Positions 1-7,063 of a stretch of 43,041 nucleotides of DNA are shown in pieces. The position numbers were made by a program, and so were the translations under genes. Source of the stretch: Methanoregula sp. GTDB taxonomy: Archaea > Halobacteriota > Methanomicrobia > Methanomicrobiales > Methanospirillaceae. Below the pieces are notes generated by a model that had not been told where the DNA came from, did no database searches, and saw only the letters and a program-made list of their open reading frames with translations. The DNA is taken from the NCBI GenBank assembly GCA_028679075.1, contig JAJRCF010000024.1:1-43041 (forward strand), in the 5' to 3' direction. The first letter of the stretch is position 1; each line of letters opens with the position of its first letter.

Positions 1-31
1 GCGACGTCATAGCCAACTAGACCACGAGCCC
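1..31 (-). tRNA. tRNA, 5' part only (possibly tRNA-Val), cut by window edge
   Basis: Read on the minus strand, the sequence begins GGGCTCG, then TG, a D-arm GTCTAGTTGGCTATGAC and the start of an anticodon stem. That is the usual tRNA order of 7-base acceptor strand, bases 8-9 and D-arm. The gene runs off the left edge before the anticodon, so identity cannot be read. The acceptor and D-arm resemble archaeal tRNA-Val, which is a guess. It lies four bases downstream of the tRNA-Gly gene and is probably co-transcribed with it. Confidence 0.75.
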
Positions 32-35
32 CAAA

Positions 36-106
36 TGCATCGACCGGGAATCGAACCCGGGCTATAGGCTTGGAAGGCCTAAGTCATGCCTCTAGACCAT
101 CGATGC
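36..106 (-). tRNA. tRNA-Gly (anticodon TCC)
   Basis: This is a complete 71-base cloverleaf on the minus strand. The acceptor strands GCATCGA and TCGATGC pair over seven bases and are followed by discriminator A. The anticodon arm is TAGGC-CTTCCAA-GCCTA, so the anticodon is TCC and decodes GGA/GGG glycine codons. The T-arm contains GGTTCGAATCC. The 3' CCA is not encoded and would be added by CCA-adding enzyme. No intron is seen. The second tRNA follows after four bases. Confidence 0.96.
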
Positions 107-135
107 ACTGTGCTCTACAATTTACGCGGGGAGCT

Positions 136-149
136 GTATTAATAATTGT
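136..149 (-). promoter_or_regulatory. Possible TATA box for the tRNA pair
   Basis: The minus strand reads CAATTATTAATACA here, an A/T-rich box centred about 36 bases upstream of the tRNA-Gly 5' end. With the usual archaeal spacing of about 25 bases, transcription would start some ten bases before the tRNA. This is positional inference only. Confidence 0.4.
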
Positions 150-275
150 CACTGCGTGGTGTGTGGTTCTCAGCGCATCGATCCTTACGAATCTGATCTG
201 CACTCCCTTTGATTCCCAATCCCGATAAAAAGGCGAGGGGATCCGTATAAAAAGGGATCAATCTGTTGAAAGGCT

Positions 276-282
276 AAAAAAA
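276..282 (-). terminator. T-tract terminator after htpX
   Basis: Seven consecutive T on the minus strand, ten bases past the stop codon of the HtpX-like gene. T-tracts without a strong hairpin are typical archaeal terminators. Confidence 0.5.
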
Positions 283-291
283 GATTGGCGA

Positions 292-1176
292 TTAATAGCC
301 CCGAAGTTCCATCTCGACTTTTTCGAGATTGGCAATCCGCTTCTCGAGCGGCGGGTGGGTCGAGAGCAGTTCCATGATGGCGTTGCCGGAGAGTGCCGGT
401 ATAATGAAGAACGCGTTTGCGCCCTCGACTTTTGCCTTTGCTGCCGGGGGGATCACATCGATCCTCCCGCTGATCTTATTCAGCGCCGATATGAGGGCCC
501 GCGGGTTCCGGGTGATCTGTGCACTCCCCCGGTCTGCGGCAAACTCACGGTACCGTGAGAGCGCGAGGATCAGGAGCGTACTGATAGCATAGACAATAAT
601 CGAGACGATCCAGATAACGATCCATGCTCCTCCGTTCTCCCGGTTGTTGCCCCCGAAGAGTGCGGAGAAGAAGAAGCTCTGCATGATCATCGAGGCAATC
701 ATCGCGATGAAGCTGGCGAGCGTCATGGTCAGGATATCGCGATTCTTGACATGCGAGAGCTCGTGTGCAAGTACTGCTTCAAGTTCGTCTTTGTTCAGCA
801 GGCGCATGATCGAGTCCGTGCATGCAACCACGGCATGCGTCGGGCTCCTGCCGGTAGCAAAGGCGTTTGGTACCGGGCTCTGCATGATCGCGATCTTCGG
901 CATCGGAAGGTTTGCCTCCCGGCAGAGCTTCTCGACCATCCTGTGCAGTTCCGGTTGCTCATCCGCTTCAATGACCTTCGCCCCGGTACTCCAGAGCACC
1001 ATCTTGTCGGAGAAGAAGTACTGGATGAATCCCATACCGACAGCAAGGACGATGATGAACCAGTAACTCACTCCGAATGCAAGGAGGATGGTCATGAACA
1101 CGAGGTAGAGCAGGAGCAATAACAGCCCTGTGAACCAGACCCTGGCCGTGAGGCCCCAGTCGCGTTTCCATTCCAT
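292..1176 (-). CDS. htpX: HtpX-type membrane zinc metalloprotease (peptidase family M48)
   Basis: The 294-residue protein fits the HtpX family, which cleaves damaged membrane proteins from the cytoplasmic face. Two hydrophobic segments near residues 14-55 precede the catalytic motif HELSH at 138-142, where H138 and H142 bind zinc and E139 is catalytic. E211 in the later EFAAD motif is the likely third zinc ligand. Two more hydrophobic stretches (about 148-172 and 184-206) lie between them, as in the family. The substrate-cleft signature around residues 101-120 (PVPNAFATGR...) is present. It has its own terminator, and the T/A-rich box TTTTAAGAG around 1204-1212 on the minus strand could be its promoter. 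The next gene (plus strand) is divergent, with 175 bases between starts. Function is assigned from family; substrates are unknown. Confidence 0.93.
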   Translation of the reverse strand: MEWKRDWGLTARVWFTGLLLLLLYLVFMTILLAFGVSYWFIIVLAVGMGFIQYFFSDKMVLWSTGAKVIEADEQPELHRMVEKLCREANLPMPKIAIMQSPVPNAFATGRSPTHAVVACTDSIMRLLNKDELEAVLAHELSHVKNRDILTMTLASFIAMIASMIMQSFFFSALFGGNNRENGGAWIVIWIVSIIVYAISTLLILALSRYREFAADRGSAQITRNPRALISALNKISGRIDVIPPAAKAKVEGANAFFIIPALSGNAIMELLSTHPPLEKRIANLEKVEMELRGY

Positions 1177-1317
1177 AGTTGGTACATGTTTATACCGTGC
1201 GCTCTTAAAACAATCGAAAATTACAATGCCCGATGGCCGTGATGCACTGCCTGCATCCCGCTACTCTGCACTCCTTTCAGTATTAGGCATGGCAGTTGAT
1301 CGCAGGATCAATACAGA

Positions 1318-1328
1318 AACTATTTTTT
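1318..1328 (+). promoter_or_regulatory. Possible TATA box for a leaderless transcript of the Bles03-like gene
   Basis: The run AACTATTTTTT is centred roughly 28 bases before the ATG at 1352, which has no Shine-Dalgarno sequence. This spacing would put the mRNA 5' end at or next to the start codon. Inferred from position only. Confidence 0.4.
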
Positions 1329-1351
1329 TGCCAACATCGTTTTTGGTACCA

Positions 1352-2002
1352 ATGGCTGAAGCAGATCCCGAAGCACTGGCGGATGTGGCATACGGTATCT
1401 TCGAGCACCTGCTGAACCGCGGGTTGCAGGCACAGGGGAAGTACCTGTATGCACTCGTGGAAAGCAGTACCGACTTCAAAGCGGACCTGACCGCGATCTT
1501 TGAGAAGTTCAGGGAAGAATACCCGCAACTTGCCGATGCGATGCTGGCCCGGTTCTCCGATATCGATACAATTTACCGGATGCTATGTGAGGGAGAGGGG
1601 GTACTCCCTTCGAAGACCTCGCAGATGTACTGGATTGTGCTGGACGCACCAGGCAGCGCACCCGAGGCGATCGAGGACGAGAATGCCGGGAAGTGGCTGA
1701 TCTTCCAGGAACCCGATGCGGCAGATGCCGCGTGGAAGAAGGTCCGGGACGCGACCGTCTCTCTCGAGCTAGGTATATCAGCAAAAGTGAGCACGGCAAA
1801 GCCCAATCCCGATTCCCGCGACAACCGGAAAGTGATCTACGTGTACACGAAAGACTGGGTCGATGAAGCGGACGTGATGCGTGTGCGCGAGAAACTCCGG
1901 GAACTGGGGTTCGTGGACCGTATCGGATACAAACGTAATATCGAGACCTTTGCCGGTGAGTATGCCAAAAAGGGCAAGCGGGTCACGTATTACTCGGCCT
2001 GA
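1352..2002 (+). CDS. DUF1917 / Bles03-like protein (putative phosphothreonine lyase-like fold)
   Basis: The 216-residue protein has a C-terminal half (GKWLIFQEPDAADAAWKKV, then VYTKDWVDEADVMRVREKL) that I recognise as the Bles03/DUF1917 family, often labelled 'putative phosphothreonine lyase domain-containing'. No enzyme activity is established for archaeal members. The N-terminal 90 residues are alpha-helical in character. The reading frame stays open upstream to 1130, but the ATG at 1352 (MAEADPEALADV) is preferred because codons before it look non-coding and a TATA-like box lies 28 bases upstream. An ATG at 1289 is an alternative. The gene stands alone, divergent from htpX, and is followed by two T-tracts. 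Its role here is unknown. Confidence 0.75.
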   Translation: MAEADPEALADVAYGIFEHLLNRGLQAQGKYLYALVESSTDFKADLTAIFEKFREEYPQLADAMLARFSDIDTIYRMLCEGEGVLPSKTSQMYWIVLDAPGSAPEAIEDENAGKWLIFQEPDAADAAWKKVRDATVSLELGISAKVSTAKPNPDSRDNRKVIYVYTKDWVDEADVMRVREKLRELGFVDRIGYKRNIETFAGEYAKKGKRVTYYSA

Positions 2003-2006
2003 CCGG

Positions 2007-2015
2007 TTTTTTTTT
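2007..2015 (+). terminator. T-tract terminator after the Bles03-like gene
   Basis: Nine T in a row start five bases after the stop codon. A second T7 tract lies at 2076-2082. Tandem T-tracts are a common archaeal terminator arrangement. Confidence 0.6.
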
Positions 2016-2075
2016 AAAAGAGCCCTCATTGAAGAGATTTATCCTGCTTCAAATTTTCACAGCATTTCCCGTTTA

Positions 2076-2082
2076 TTTTTTT
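2076..2082 (+). terminator. Second T-tract, possible back-up terminator
   Basis: Seven T (gtttaTTTTTTTaatcg) about 75 bases past the end of the Bles03-like gene and just upstream of the palindrome at 2113-2142. Confidence 0.35.
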
Positions 2083-2112
2083 AATCGCGATCATGGTGTG
2101 TCAGATAATGTG

Positions 2113-2156
2113 CCAACTGTTGGATAATTATCCAACAGTTGGGTGTTTATCCAACA
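2113..2156. repeat. Perfect 30-base palindrome plus a third half-site in an intergenic gap
   Basis: Bases 2113-2127 (ccaactgttggataa) are followed directly by their exact reverse complement at 2128-2142, giving a palindrome with no spacer. The decamer TGTTGGATAA occurs at 2118-2127 (plus), 2128-2137 (minus) and again at 2147-2156 (minus). A T-rich stretch (tttgtttttt) follows at 2161-2170 on the plus strand. The 400-base gap 2003-2402 holds no convincing gene. The element could be a regulator binding site, the stem of a small RNA, or a strong terminator hairpin; sequence alone does not decide. Confidence 0.85.
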
Positions 2157-2210
2157 ATGATTTGTTTTTTCCGGGGTGAGTGACGGCACTGATCAACCAG
2201 ACCCTGCCTG

Positions 2211-2218
2211 AAAAAAAA
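2211..2218 (-). terminator. T8 tract in the loop of a short inverted repeat
   Basis: On the minus strand eight T lie between the arms CCCTGC/GCAGGG (2202-2207 and 2222-2227). It may be a distal stop for transcription coming from rpl40e, about 185 bases upstream. Weak evidence. Confidence 0.3.
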
Positions 2219-2355
2219 GGAGCAGGGGGTGAGGGGGTGATTGAAAATTTTTCGAGTGAATGCGGATCCGGCACAGAAAACCGGTATCGCGAATGATGCT
2301 GATATTTCAAAAGATCAGGCTGGCATGATTGTGAGAAGTAATTATCTGAGTAACG

Positions 2356-2379
2356 AAAAACCGGGGCGACCGGAAAAAA
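2356..2379 (-). terminator. Tandem T-tracts after rpl40e
   Basis: On the minus strand, T6 at 2374-2379 and T5 at 2356-2360 follow the rpl40e stop codon by about 23 and 42 bases. They probably end the long aIF2 gamma to L40e operon. Confidence 0.5.
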
Positions 2380-2402
2380 GGATTGGAACTATAGAAAATG
2401 GG

Positions 2403-2549
2403 TTACGCTTTTCGTTCCTTGTTCTTCGGGCGCAGGTTCTGGTAACCGCATTTGCGGCAGCTGGTTGCGCGGATCGCGTTGCGTGCGTTACAGTGCATGC
2501 ATATTTTTACGTTGAGTAGCCGGGCTTCGGCTTCTGGGAATTTTGCCAT
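2403..2549 (-). CDS. rpl40e: 50S ribosomal protein L40e
   Basis: A 48-residue zinc-ribbon protein ([20 protein letters not shown]... ending NKERKA) that I recognise as archaeal L40e, the free counterpart of the ubiquitin-fused eukaryotic protein. C17, C20, C31 and C34 form the zinc site, and the tail is Lys/Arg rich for rRNA binding. The start ATG at 2549 is preceded by GGAG with nine bases of spacing. A TATA-like GTTATAAGGG about 26 bases upstream could give it an extra promoter inside the operon. It is the last gene after the XTP pyrophosphatase (45-base gap). Confidence 0.95.
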   Translation of the reverse strand: MAKFPEAEARLLNVKICMHCNARNAIRATSCRKCGYQNLRPKNKERKA

Positions 2550-2594
2550 TATTGAACACTCCGTTCTGCCCTTATAACAAAGCTGTAAGACATA

Positions 2595-3164
2595 TTAACC
2601 GTTTGTGTCCCCCGCCTCCGGGTATTCATGTATGAACCAGTCGTGGAATGCGGCAAGGGCCCGGGCACGGTGGGAGATCCGGCTCTTCTCCTCAAGGGAG
2701 ATCTCGGCGAGCGTCTTTCCTTCCACATCAAAGATGGGATCATACCCAAATCCCTCTCTCCCCCGCGGGGCAGAGGTGATCTGTCCTTCAATTACTCCTT
2801 TGAATACATGGACATCCCGTGCATCTGCAAACGCGATGGCCGTGATGAACCGTGCGCTCCGTTCCGGTGCGCTCTCCATCAGTTTCAGGATACCACCATT
2901 GCCGATTGACTGTAAAACATATGCAGCATACGGACCGGGAAATCCTTTCAGGGCATCGATGAAGAGGCCGGTATCATCTACCATAACGGGGGTATTCAGC
3001 TGCGAATACGCGTACCGTGCTTTACCCCGCGCGATCTCCCCCACATCATCGGAGCGGTACTCGGGAAGGTCAAGGGAAACGTGGGTCACCTCAATCGATC
3101 CTTTGAAAAATGCCGCAACTTCCGCCACCTTATTGGCATTGCTCGTTACTATCGTGATCTTCAG
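2595..3164 (-). CDS. Non-canonical purine NTP pyrophosphatase (XTP/dITP, RdgB/HAM1 family), probable CTG start
   Basis: The protein hydrolyses XTP, dITP and similar deaminated purine nucleotides to the monophosphate, keeping them out of nucleic acids. The family signature S-N-x-x-K is present as TSNANK (residues 7-12), followed by VDDTGLF and the C-terminal FGYDPIF and SHRARAL motifs. The only ATG/GTG/TTG start (GTG at 3128) would cut off the essential TSNANK segment. Translation of the in-frame upstream DNA gives LKITIVTSNANK, beginning at CTG 3164. That CTG overlaps the Kae1-Bud32 stop as CTGA, mirroring the common ATGA arrangement, and has GGAG six bases before it. With this start the protein is 189 residues, the usual family length. 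The CTG start is inferred. Confidence 0.9.
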   Translation of the reverse strand: MKITIVTSNANKVAEVAAFFKGSIEVTHVSLDLPEYRSDDVGEIARGKARYAYSQLNTPVMVDDTGLFIDALKGFPGPYAAYVLQSIGNGGILKLMESAPERSARFITAIAFADARDVHVFKGVIEGQITSAPRGREGFGYDPIFDVEGKTLAEISLEEKSRISHRARALAAFHDWFIHEYPEAGDTNG

Positions 3165-4744
3165 AGATATCTCCCCCTCAGTTCGATCTCGTGCTCGCGG
3201 GCGATAACTTCGTCAGCGCCGGGGAATGTCTCCGCATACCCCTCAACAAAAGCGGCCTTCAGTTCATCCGATCGGTCGGGTGCCGTGCTTTCAAGGGTCT
3301 GGAACAGGACATGGATATCGACACCCCGCTGCTCGATCTCCTGTGTTGCCTGTGCAAGACCGAAGTCGATCAGCACGCACGTACCATCCCCTTTGCGTAT
3401 GATCAGGTTGCTGGTGGTGAGGTCCCCGTGCATGATGCCCGCTGAATGGAGCCGGCCAATCATGAGCCCTGCTTCACGGACATTTTTCTTTGATAGGTCA
3501 TCTGTGAGCAGGGTTCCCTGTACCTGTTCCATAATGATGGTGTCATTTGTTATGTCACTCATGACGGGAGTGGGCACGCCGCCCCTGCGTGCGGTGTGAA
3601 TGAGCCGTGCCTCAGCCCGGGTCCGCTCGGTGATCAGCCGCCTGTCAAGGGCCGTGACGCGGTACCTTTTGGAGATCCGGCGTTTCTCGGCAACTCCTTT
3701 GCAAAACGTAACAACCGCTTCGGCACCGCGTCGCTGCGCCAGGTATAACGGATCTGGATCAGTTGTGGTTCCCGATGCATCCTGTTTCCAGGTGACTTCG
3801 ACCTCATCTGATCGGAACGAGGGGTTGATCCGGGAAGATTCCACGGGGAGGCGTGTCCCGCTCTCGAGCATCAGTTTTCCCGTGTACGCAATCATCGCCC
3901 CGTTATCCCCGAGATATTTCTGTTCGGGGACAAAAAATTCCGCCCCGCGATCCTCGCACATGGTCCGGAGCATTTCCTGGAGACGACGGTTTGCGCCGAC
4001 ACCCCCTACGAGGAGTACCTCCCTCTTGCCGGCAAGGGACATGGCCCGCTCGGTTACCTCCACGCACATTGCAAATGCGGTCTCCTGAAGGCTGTAACAG
4101 ACATCGGGCAGAGGGGCCTTGTGATCCTTTGCCGCAGAGACGAGCCCTGAGAAGGCGAGGTCCATCCCCTTCACCGTATAGGGAAGTTCGACATACCGGC
4201 CTTCCTTTGCCTGTGCCTCGATATAGGGACCACCCGGGTGCGGGAAATCCTTTGACCGGGCAAACTTGTCGAGCGCGTTGCCGATCCCGACATCCAGGGT
4301 CTCGCCAAAGATCCGGTACCGTCCGTTCATGTACCCGATCACCTGCGTATTTGCCCCGCTTGCATAGAGCACGATCGGGTCTTTGCATCCCGTGGCAAAA
4401 CACCCGATCTCCACGTGGGCAACACAATGGTTCACTCCCACAAGGGGGACATCAAGGGCGAGGGCGAGCGAACGGGCTGCGGTGGCAACGGTCCGGAGGC
4501 AGGGGCCGAGACCCGGCCCCTGCGAGAATGCGATCCCCTCAATCTTCTCCGGCTCCGTGAGGATAGTGCCGATCAACTCCTTCATCGCGGATGCGTGGTG
4601 TTGTGCGGCTTCACGCGGGTGTATGCCACCCTGTACCGGACTGTAGGGCCTTGAAACAAGGCTGACAAGATCGCGATCAAAAAGAGCGGCACTGAGGTTC
4701 CAGGCCGTGCCCTCAATCCCCAGTATCTGCCCAAAAACAGGCAT
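3161..4744 (-). CDS. Kae1-Bud32 fusion, KEOPS tRNA t6A synthesis
   Basis: The 527-residue protein joins two KEOPS subunits. Residues 1 to about 325 are Kae1 (TsaD/Qri7 family, ASKHA fold), which transfers the threonylcarbamoyl group to A37 of ANN-decoding tRNAs; H106 and H110 in NHCVAHVEIG are the metal ligands. Residues from about 330 are the small atypical kinase/ATPase Bud32, with catalytic HGDLTTSNLI and metal-binding LIDFGLA motifs and the basic C-terminal tail. The fused form is known in several euryarchaea, including methanogens. The gene sits between S27ae (6-base gap) and the XTP pyrophosphatase (4-base overlap) in a translation operon. No Pcc1, Cgi121 or Sua5 gene is in the window. 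Confidence 0.96.
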   Translation of the reverse strand: MPVFGQILGIEGTAWNLSAALFDRDLVSLVSRPYSPVQGGIHPREAAQHHASAMKELIGTILTEPEKIEGIAFSQGPGLGPCLRTVATAARSLALALDVPLVGVNHCVAHVEIGCFATGCKDPIVLYASGANTQVIGYMNGRYRIFGETLDVGIGNALDKFARSKDFPHPGGPYIEAQAKEGRYVELPYTVKGMDLAFSGLVSAAKDHKAPLPDVCYSLQETAFAMCVEVTERAMSLAGKREVLLVGGVGANRRLQEMLRTMCEDRGAEFFVPEQKYLGDNGAMIAYTGKLMLESGTRLPVESSRINPSFRSDEVEVTWKQDASGTTTDPDPLYLAQRRGAEAVVTFCKGVAEKRRISKRYRVTALDRRLITERTRAEARLIHTARRGGVPTPVMSDITNDTIIMEQVQGTLLTDDLSKKNVREAGLMIGRLHSAGIMHGDLTTSNLIIRKGDGTCVLIDFGLAQATQEIEQRGVDIHVLFQTLESTAPDRSDELKAAFVEGYAETFPGADEVIAREHEIELRGRYL

Positions 4745-4750
4745 TTGATC

Positions 4751-4933
4751 TTATTTTCTGAATTCCGTATATCCGCACTTGCCGCAGGTGATCCGGTCCT
4801 TGTGGTCTGCCATCATGACACCGGGTCCGCAGCGCGGGCAGTATTTCTTTGCAGTGGTGATTTTTTCACCTTCGACCTTGAAGTATGCGCCCCTCTGGGG
4901 GCCCTTCGCGGCTGCTGCTTTCTTTGCTGCCAT
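4751..4933 (-). CDS. rps27ae: 30S ribosomal protein S27ae
   Basis: A 60-residue zinc-ribbon protein. C32, C35, C50 and C53 (CPRC ... CGKC) form the zinc site, and the N-terminus is Lys/Ala rich. The ending [10 protein letters not shown] is typical of archaeal S27ae. It begins two bases after the S24e stop and is followed six bases later by Kae1-Bud32. S24e-S27ae-Kae1 order is common in euryarchaea. Confidence 0.96.
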   Translation of the reverse strand: MAAKKAAAAKGPQRGAYFKVEGEKITTAKKYCPRCGPGVMMADHKDRITCGKCGYTEFRK

Positions 4934-4935
4934 CG

Positions 4936-5235
4936 TTATGCCGCTCCCTCTTCCTTGGGTTTGGGCATGCCGCGCGCTGAAAGGTGCGGGCGTTCGGTCT
5001 TCGTCTTACCTTCTTCGCTGTCGTAGATACGTGCTGATCCGGTAAGTTCGGTCTTGCCAAAGCTGCTGTGCAGGGTGTCAAGGGTAACCTGGTGCTCTTT
5101 CACATTGAGCAGTGCGCAGAGTTTGCCGATGATCTGCATACGGGAGGGGGTTGCTCCATCGTATTTGAGGGTAAACTGAACCTCTCTTCTGGATAAAAGT
5201 TCATTCCTTTTATCGCTGGTGATCTCAAAATCCAT
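4936..5235 (-). CDS. rps24e: 30S ribosomal protein S24e
   Basis: A 99-residue protein beginning [19 protein letters not shown], with the typical [14 protein letters not shown] segment. This matches the length and start of archaeal S24e. The frame stays open upstream to 5601, but that part lies across the dephospho-CoA kinase gene and is a shadow. The ATG at 5235 also sits about 30 bases from a good TATA box (5263-5274), so the gene has its own promoter within the operon. Confidence 0.95.
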   Translation of the reverse strand: MDFEITSDKRNELLSRREVQFTLKYDGATPSRMQIIGKLCALLNVKEHQVTLDTLHSSFGKTELTGSARIYDSEEGKTKTERPHLSARGMPKPKEEGAA

Positions 5236-5262
5236 CGATATCCTGTAATTATTGGGAACCGG

Positions 5263-5274
5263 GTTATTTAAAAC
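5263..5274 (-). promoter_or_regulatory. TATA box for rps24e and downstream genes
   Basis: The minus strand reads GTTTTAAATAAC here, centred about 33 bases before the S24e start. The 104-base gap between the dephospho-CoA kinase stop and S24e is the widest in this operon, which fits an internal promoter. Confidence 0.6.
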
Positions 5275-5339
5275 ATGACCTCGCAGGTATCCGGCAGACG
5301 AACCGGAGGGCTGGTTAAAGAAAACCTGCGGGGGAATTA

Positions 5340-5828
5340 TTATCTGGATCTGGTGAACCGTTCCAGGAATTGGCGTGCTGTTGCCTGTGCTTCGGGGGTG
5401 ACCTCGCGAAGGACAACACCCTCGTGTGGTTGCCCGTAGAGGACAATGGAGCCAAGGGGGGCCGCGATCACCATCGGGATTACAGCGAGATCCTCTTCGC
5501 CCTCCACAACGATCGTGACTGGTGGGTGCGCAACAGCATGATTGATTGCCTCGATCAGGCTGTCCGTGAGTGAGCCCGCAGGATTGTCTACCCGGATGCA
5601 TTCCCCGGATACGGCTGGTGCTTTACTGCAGGGAGATCGCATCGTATACCCGTCAACTATGGCAACGGCAGGAATGATACCCGTTTTCCGGATATTGTGG
5701 GTGACAACGTCCCCAACGGTAAAAACGGTACGGTGGGTAAGATAGGGGATGATCTCATCAAGTTCCCGGTACAGGATTCCAAATGGTTCCTTGAAGAGCC
5801 GACGGTGCTCTTCCGGGAGGGTGAGCAT
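5340..5828 (-). CDS. GTP-dependent dephospho-CoA kinase (DUF359 family)
   Basis: The 162-residue protein matches the archaeal DUF359/COG1909 family, shown in Thermococcus to phosphorylate dephospho-CoA with GTP, the last step of coenzyme A synthesis. Recognisable parts are the TVGDVVTHNI segment, RVDNPAGSLT and the acidic VEGEEDLAVIPM stretch. It is unrelated to bacterial CoaE. Its start overlaps the Spt4 stop by one base (TGATG), a sign of translational coupling. Placing CoA synthesis between Spt4 and S24e is a common archaeal gene order. Confidence 0.9.
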   Translation of the reverse strand: MLTLPEEHRRLFKEPFGILYRELDEIIPYLTHRTVFTVGDVVTHNIRKTGIIPAVAIVDGYTMRSPCSKAPAVSGECIRVDNPAGSLTDSLIEAINHAVAHPPVTIVVEGEEDLAVIPMVIAAPLGSIVLYGQPHEGVVLREVTPEAQATARQFLERFTRSR

Positions 5829-6034
5829 CAGCGGACCTTCAGTGCGTAGCGGCCCGGGAGTTTGATATTCATCCGCTTTGCCACTTCAGAATTTTCCGGG
5901 TCGATGATTACCAGGTATCCTGACCAGTCTTCACTCAGATTTGATGTTCCGCAGATCACGCAGCTCTCACCATCAACTACCCGGTGACAGTCGCGACAGA
6001 CCTTGCCCTGTTTTTTCTTATTCGCCGGAGGCAT
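5828..6034 (-). CDS. spt4: Transcription elongation factor Spt4 (formerly RNA polymerase subunit E'')
   Basis: A 68-residue zinc protein. C13, C16, C25 and C28 form the zinc knuckle, and the tail MNIKLPGRYALKVR is characteristic of archaeal Spt4. It pairs with Spt5 to clamp RNA polymerase and raise processivity; no Spt5 is in the window. The frame extends upstream to 6157, but that part overlaps the coding tail of Rpo7, so the ATG at 6034 (MPPANKKKQGKV) is chosen. It overlaps rpo7 by 17 bases. Confidence 0.95.
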   Translation of the reverse strand: MPPANKKKQGKVCRDCHRVVDGESCVICGTSNLSEDWSGYLVIIDPENSEVAKRMNIKLPGRYALKVR

Positions 6035-6665
6035 GCTCCTTCCTCTTGCCTTTTGTCTTCTCAGGTGCCCGCTCTTTTGCGGTGCCTGTGCCTGCCGACT
6101 GCCCGGCTTTCTCTTTCTCCTTCTCGATCTCCTCTTCAAGCCAGAGTGCCGTGCCAAGACCGGCCTGCCTCATGGTAAGTCCTATCTTGCTGTCGCGGGG
6201 CTCGCGCTCGTTTAAGGATAACGTCACGACCCGGACCCGGACCACATCGCCCACTCCGATGAAACGTTTGGATTCCTGGCAGATGAGCCGGGCATTCTTC
6301 TCATCGTAGTTGATGTACTCATCCGATATCTGGCTCACGTGCAGCATCGCATCAATAGGGCCGAGGCTGACGAATGCACCGAAACTTGTCGTCTCCACGA
6401 CTACGCCTTCGATTACTTCCTGGAGGGCAAGCCGAAGCACCAGTGCCTCGAATTTCACATCGTAATAGACACCACCGTCACCGGGGACGAGTTCGCCCTC
6501 GCCAACGTCCTGCACTTTCGTGACGCAGATAAAAATCCCGATCTCCTTGTCAATACTCCCTTCAAGCTGTTCCTGAAGGACATCGAGGATCACTTTCTCG
6601 AGTTTCTCTCCCAGTCGCTGGGGGGGAACCCGTACCTTGTCCTCAAGCATCAGTTTATGATACAT
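6018..6665 (-). CDS. rpoE1: DNA-directed RNA polymerase subunit Rpo7 (E')
   Basis: The 215-residue protein starts MYHKLMLEDKVRVPPQRLG, the N-terminal tip domain that docks on the polymerase core. An S1 RNA-binding domain follows (about 83-165, with EGVVVETTSFGAFVSLG). With Rpo4 it forms the stalk that binds nascent RNA. The C-terminal 45 residues are an unusually long Lys/Glu/Ala-rich tail (EEEIEKEKEKAG...KRKEHASGE), low complexity and probably disordered. A strong Shine-Dalgarno (AGGTGA) precedes the ATG. It lies eight bases after the PIN-domain gene and overlaps spt4. Confidence 0.96.
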   Translation of the reverse strand: MYHKLMLEDKVRVPPQRLGEKLEKVILDVLQEQLEGSIDKEIGIFICVTKVQDVGEGELVPGDGGVYYDVKFEALVLRLALQEVIEGVVVETTSFGAFVSLGPIDAMLHVSQISDEYINYDEKNARLICQESKRFIGVGDVVRVRVVTLSLNEREPRDSKIGLTMRQAGLGTALWLEEEIEKEKEKAGQSAGTGTAKERAPEKTKGKRKEHASGE

Positions 6666-6673
6666 ACTTCACC

Positions 6674-7063
6674 TCATCTCCGCAATAGTTCCAGTTTCTT
6701 CTGTTTTCTCATGGATATTACCCCGATACCACGTGCGAACAACTCATCCCTTACATGACGGTCGTTCGTTACCACCAGACAACCATTCTGCACCGCATAT
6801 TCGATCACCTGCGCATCGACAGTACCTGAACCTGCTTGTGTGTCTTCGCACTCTGCGATGGTGCATTTCTCACCAAGCGTGAGGCCAAGGCGGGCTGCGG
6901 CCCCGTGGCGACCCTTCGCCCGGGTGAGCCCGTCGAGTTCGCGCATCACTGATGAGAGTACGATGGGTTCGAACCCCCCAAGAATGTTCCTGAGCTCATC
7001 AAAGAGATCAATCTGGAACTGGGCCGGCATCATCAATGCGTTGGCGTCGAGGAGAACCTTTAC
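6674..7063 (-). CDS. PIN-domain protein, archaeal FCF1-like family; start uncertain
   Basis: The conserved protein begins VKVLLDANALMM and is 129 residues. Acidic residues D6, E42, D83 and D101 (in LLDAN, RELDG, TVDAQ and VTNDRH) form the metal-dependent nuclease site of the PIN fold. This archaeal family (COG1412) is related to eukaryotic Fcf1/Utp24 and is suspected to act in rRNA processing; there is no antitoxin partner, so a VapC toxin is unlikely. The segment VKVLL begins at GTA (7063), overlapping the aIF2 gamma stop as GTAA. The nearest in-frame ATG is at 7147, giving 28 extra Arg-rich residues across the end of aIF2 gamma, with no Shine-Dalgarno. Either GTA is used or the overlap is real. 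Confidence 0.85.
   Translation of the reverse strand, partial: VKVLLDANALMMPAQFQIDLFDELRNILGGFEPIVLSSVMRELDGLTRAKGRHGAAARLGLTLGEKCTIAECEDTQAGSGTVDAQVIEYAVQNGCLVVTNDRHVRDELFARGIGVISMRKQKKLELLRR

Noticed and set aside
2128-2310. Minus-strand open frame of 60 codons in the palindrome gap
   Set aside because: It crosses the palindrome and a T-tract, and its composition is not protein-like.
2241-2519. Plus-strand open frame of 92 codons
   Set aside because: It runs antisense across rpl40e, has no promoter or Shine-Dalgarno, and its product resembles nothing.
5236-5601. Extension of the S24e frame upstream
   Set aside because: It overlaps the dephospho-CoA kinase gene, has low-complexity sequence unlike S24e, and a TATA box lies inside it.
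6035-6157. Extension of the Spt4 frame upstream
   Set aside because: It is the out-of-frame shadow of the Lys/Glu-rich Rpo7 tail; family length supports ATG 6034.
6674-7063. PIN-domain protein as a VapC toxin
   Set aside because: No antitoxin gene is adjacent; it is embedded in a conserved translation/transcription operon and resembles Fcf1-type archaeal proteins.
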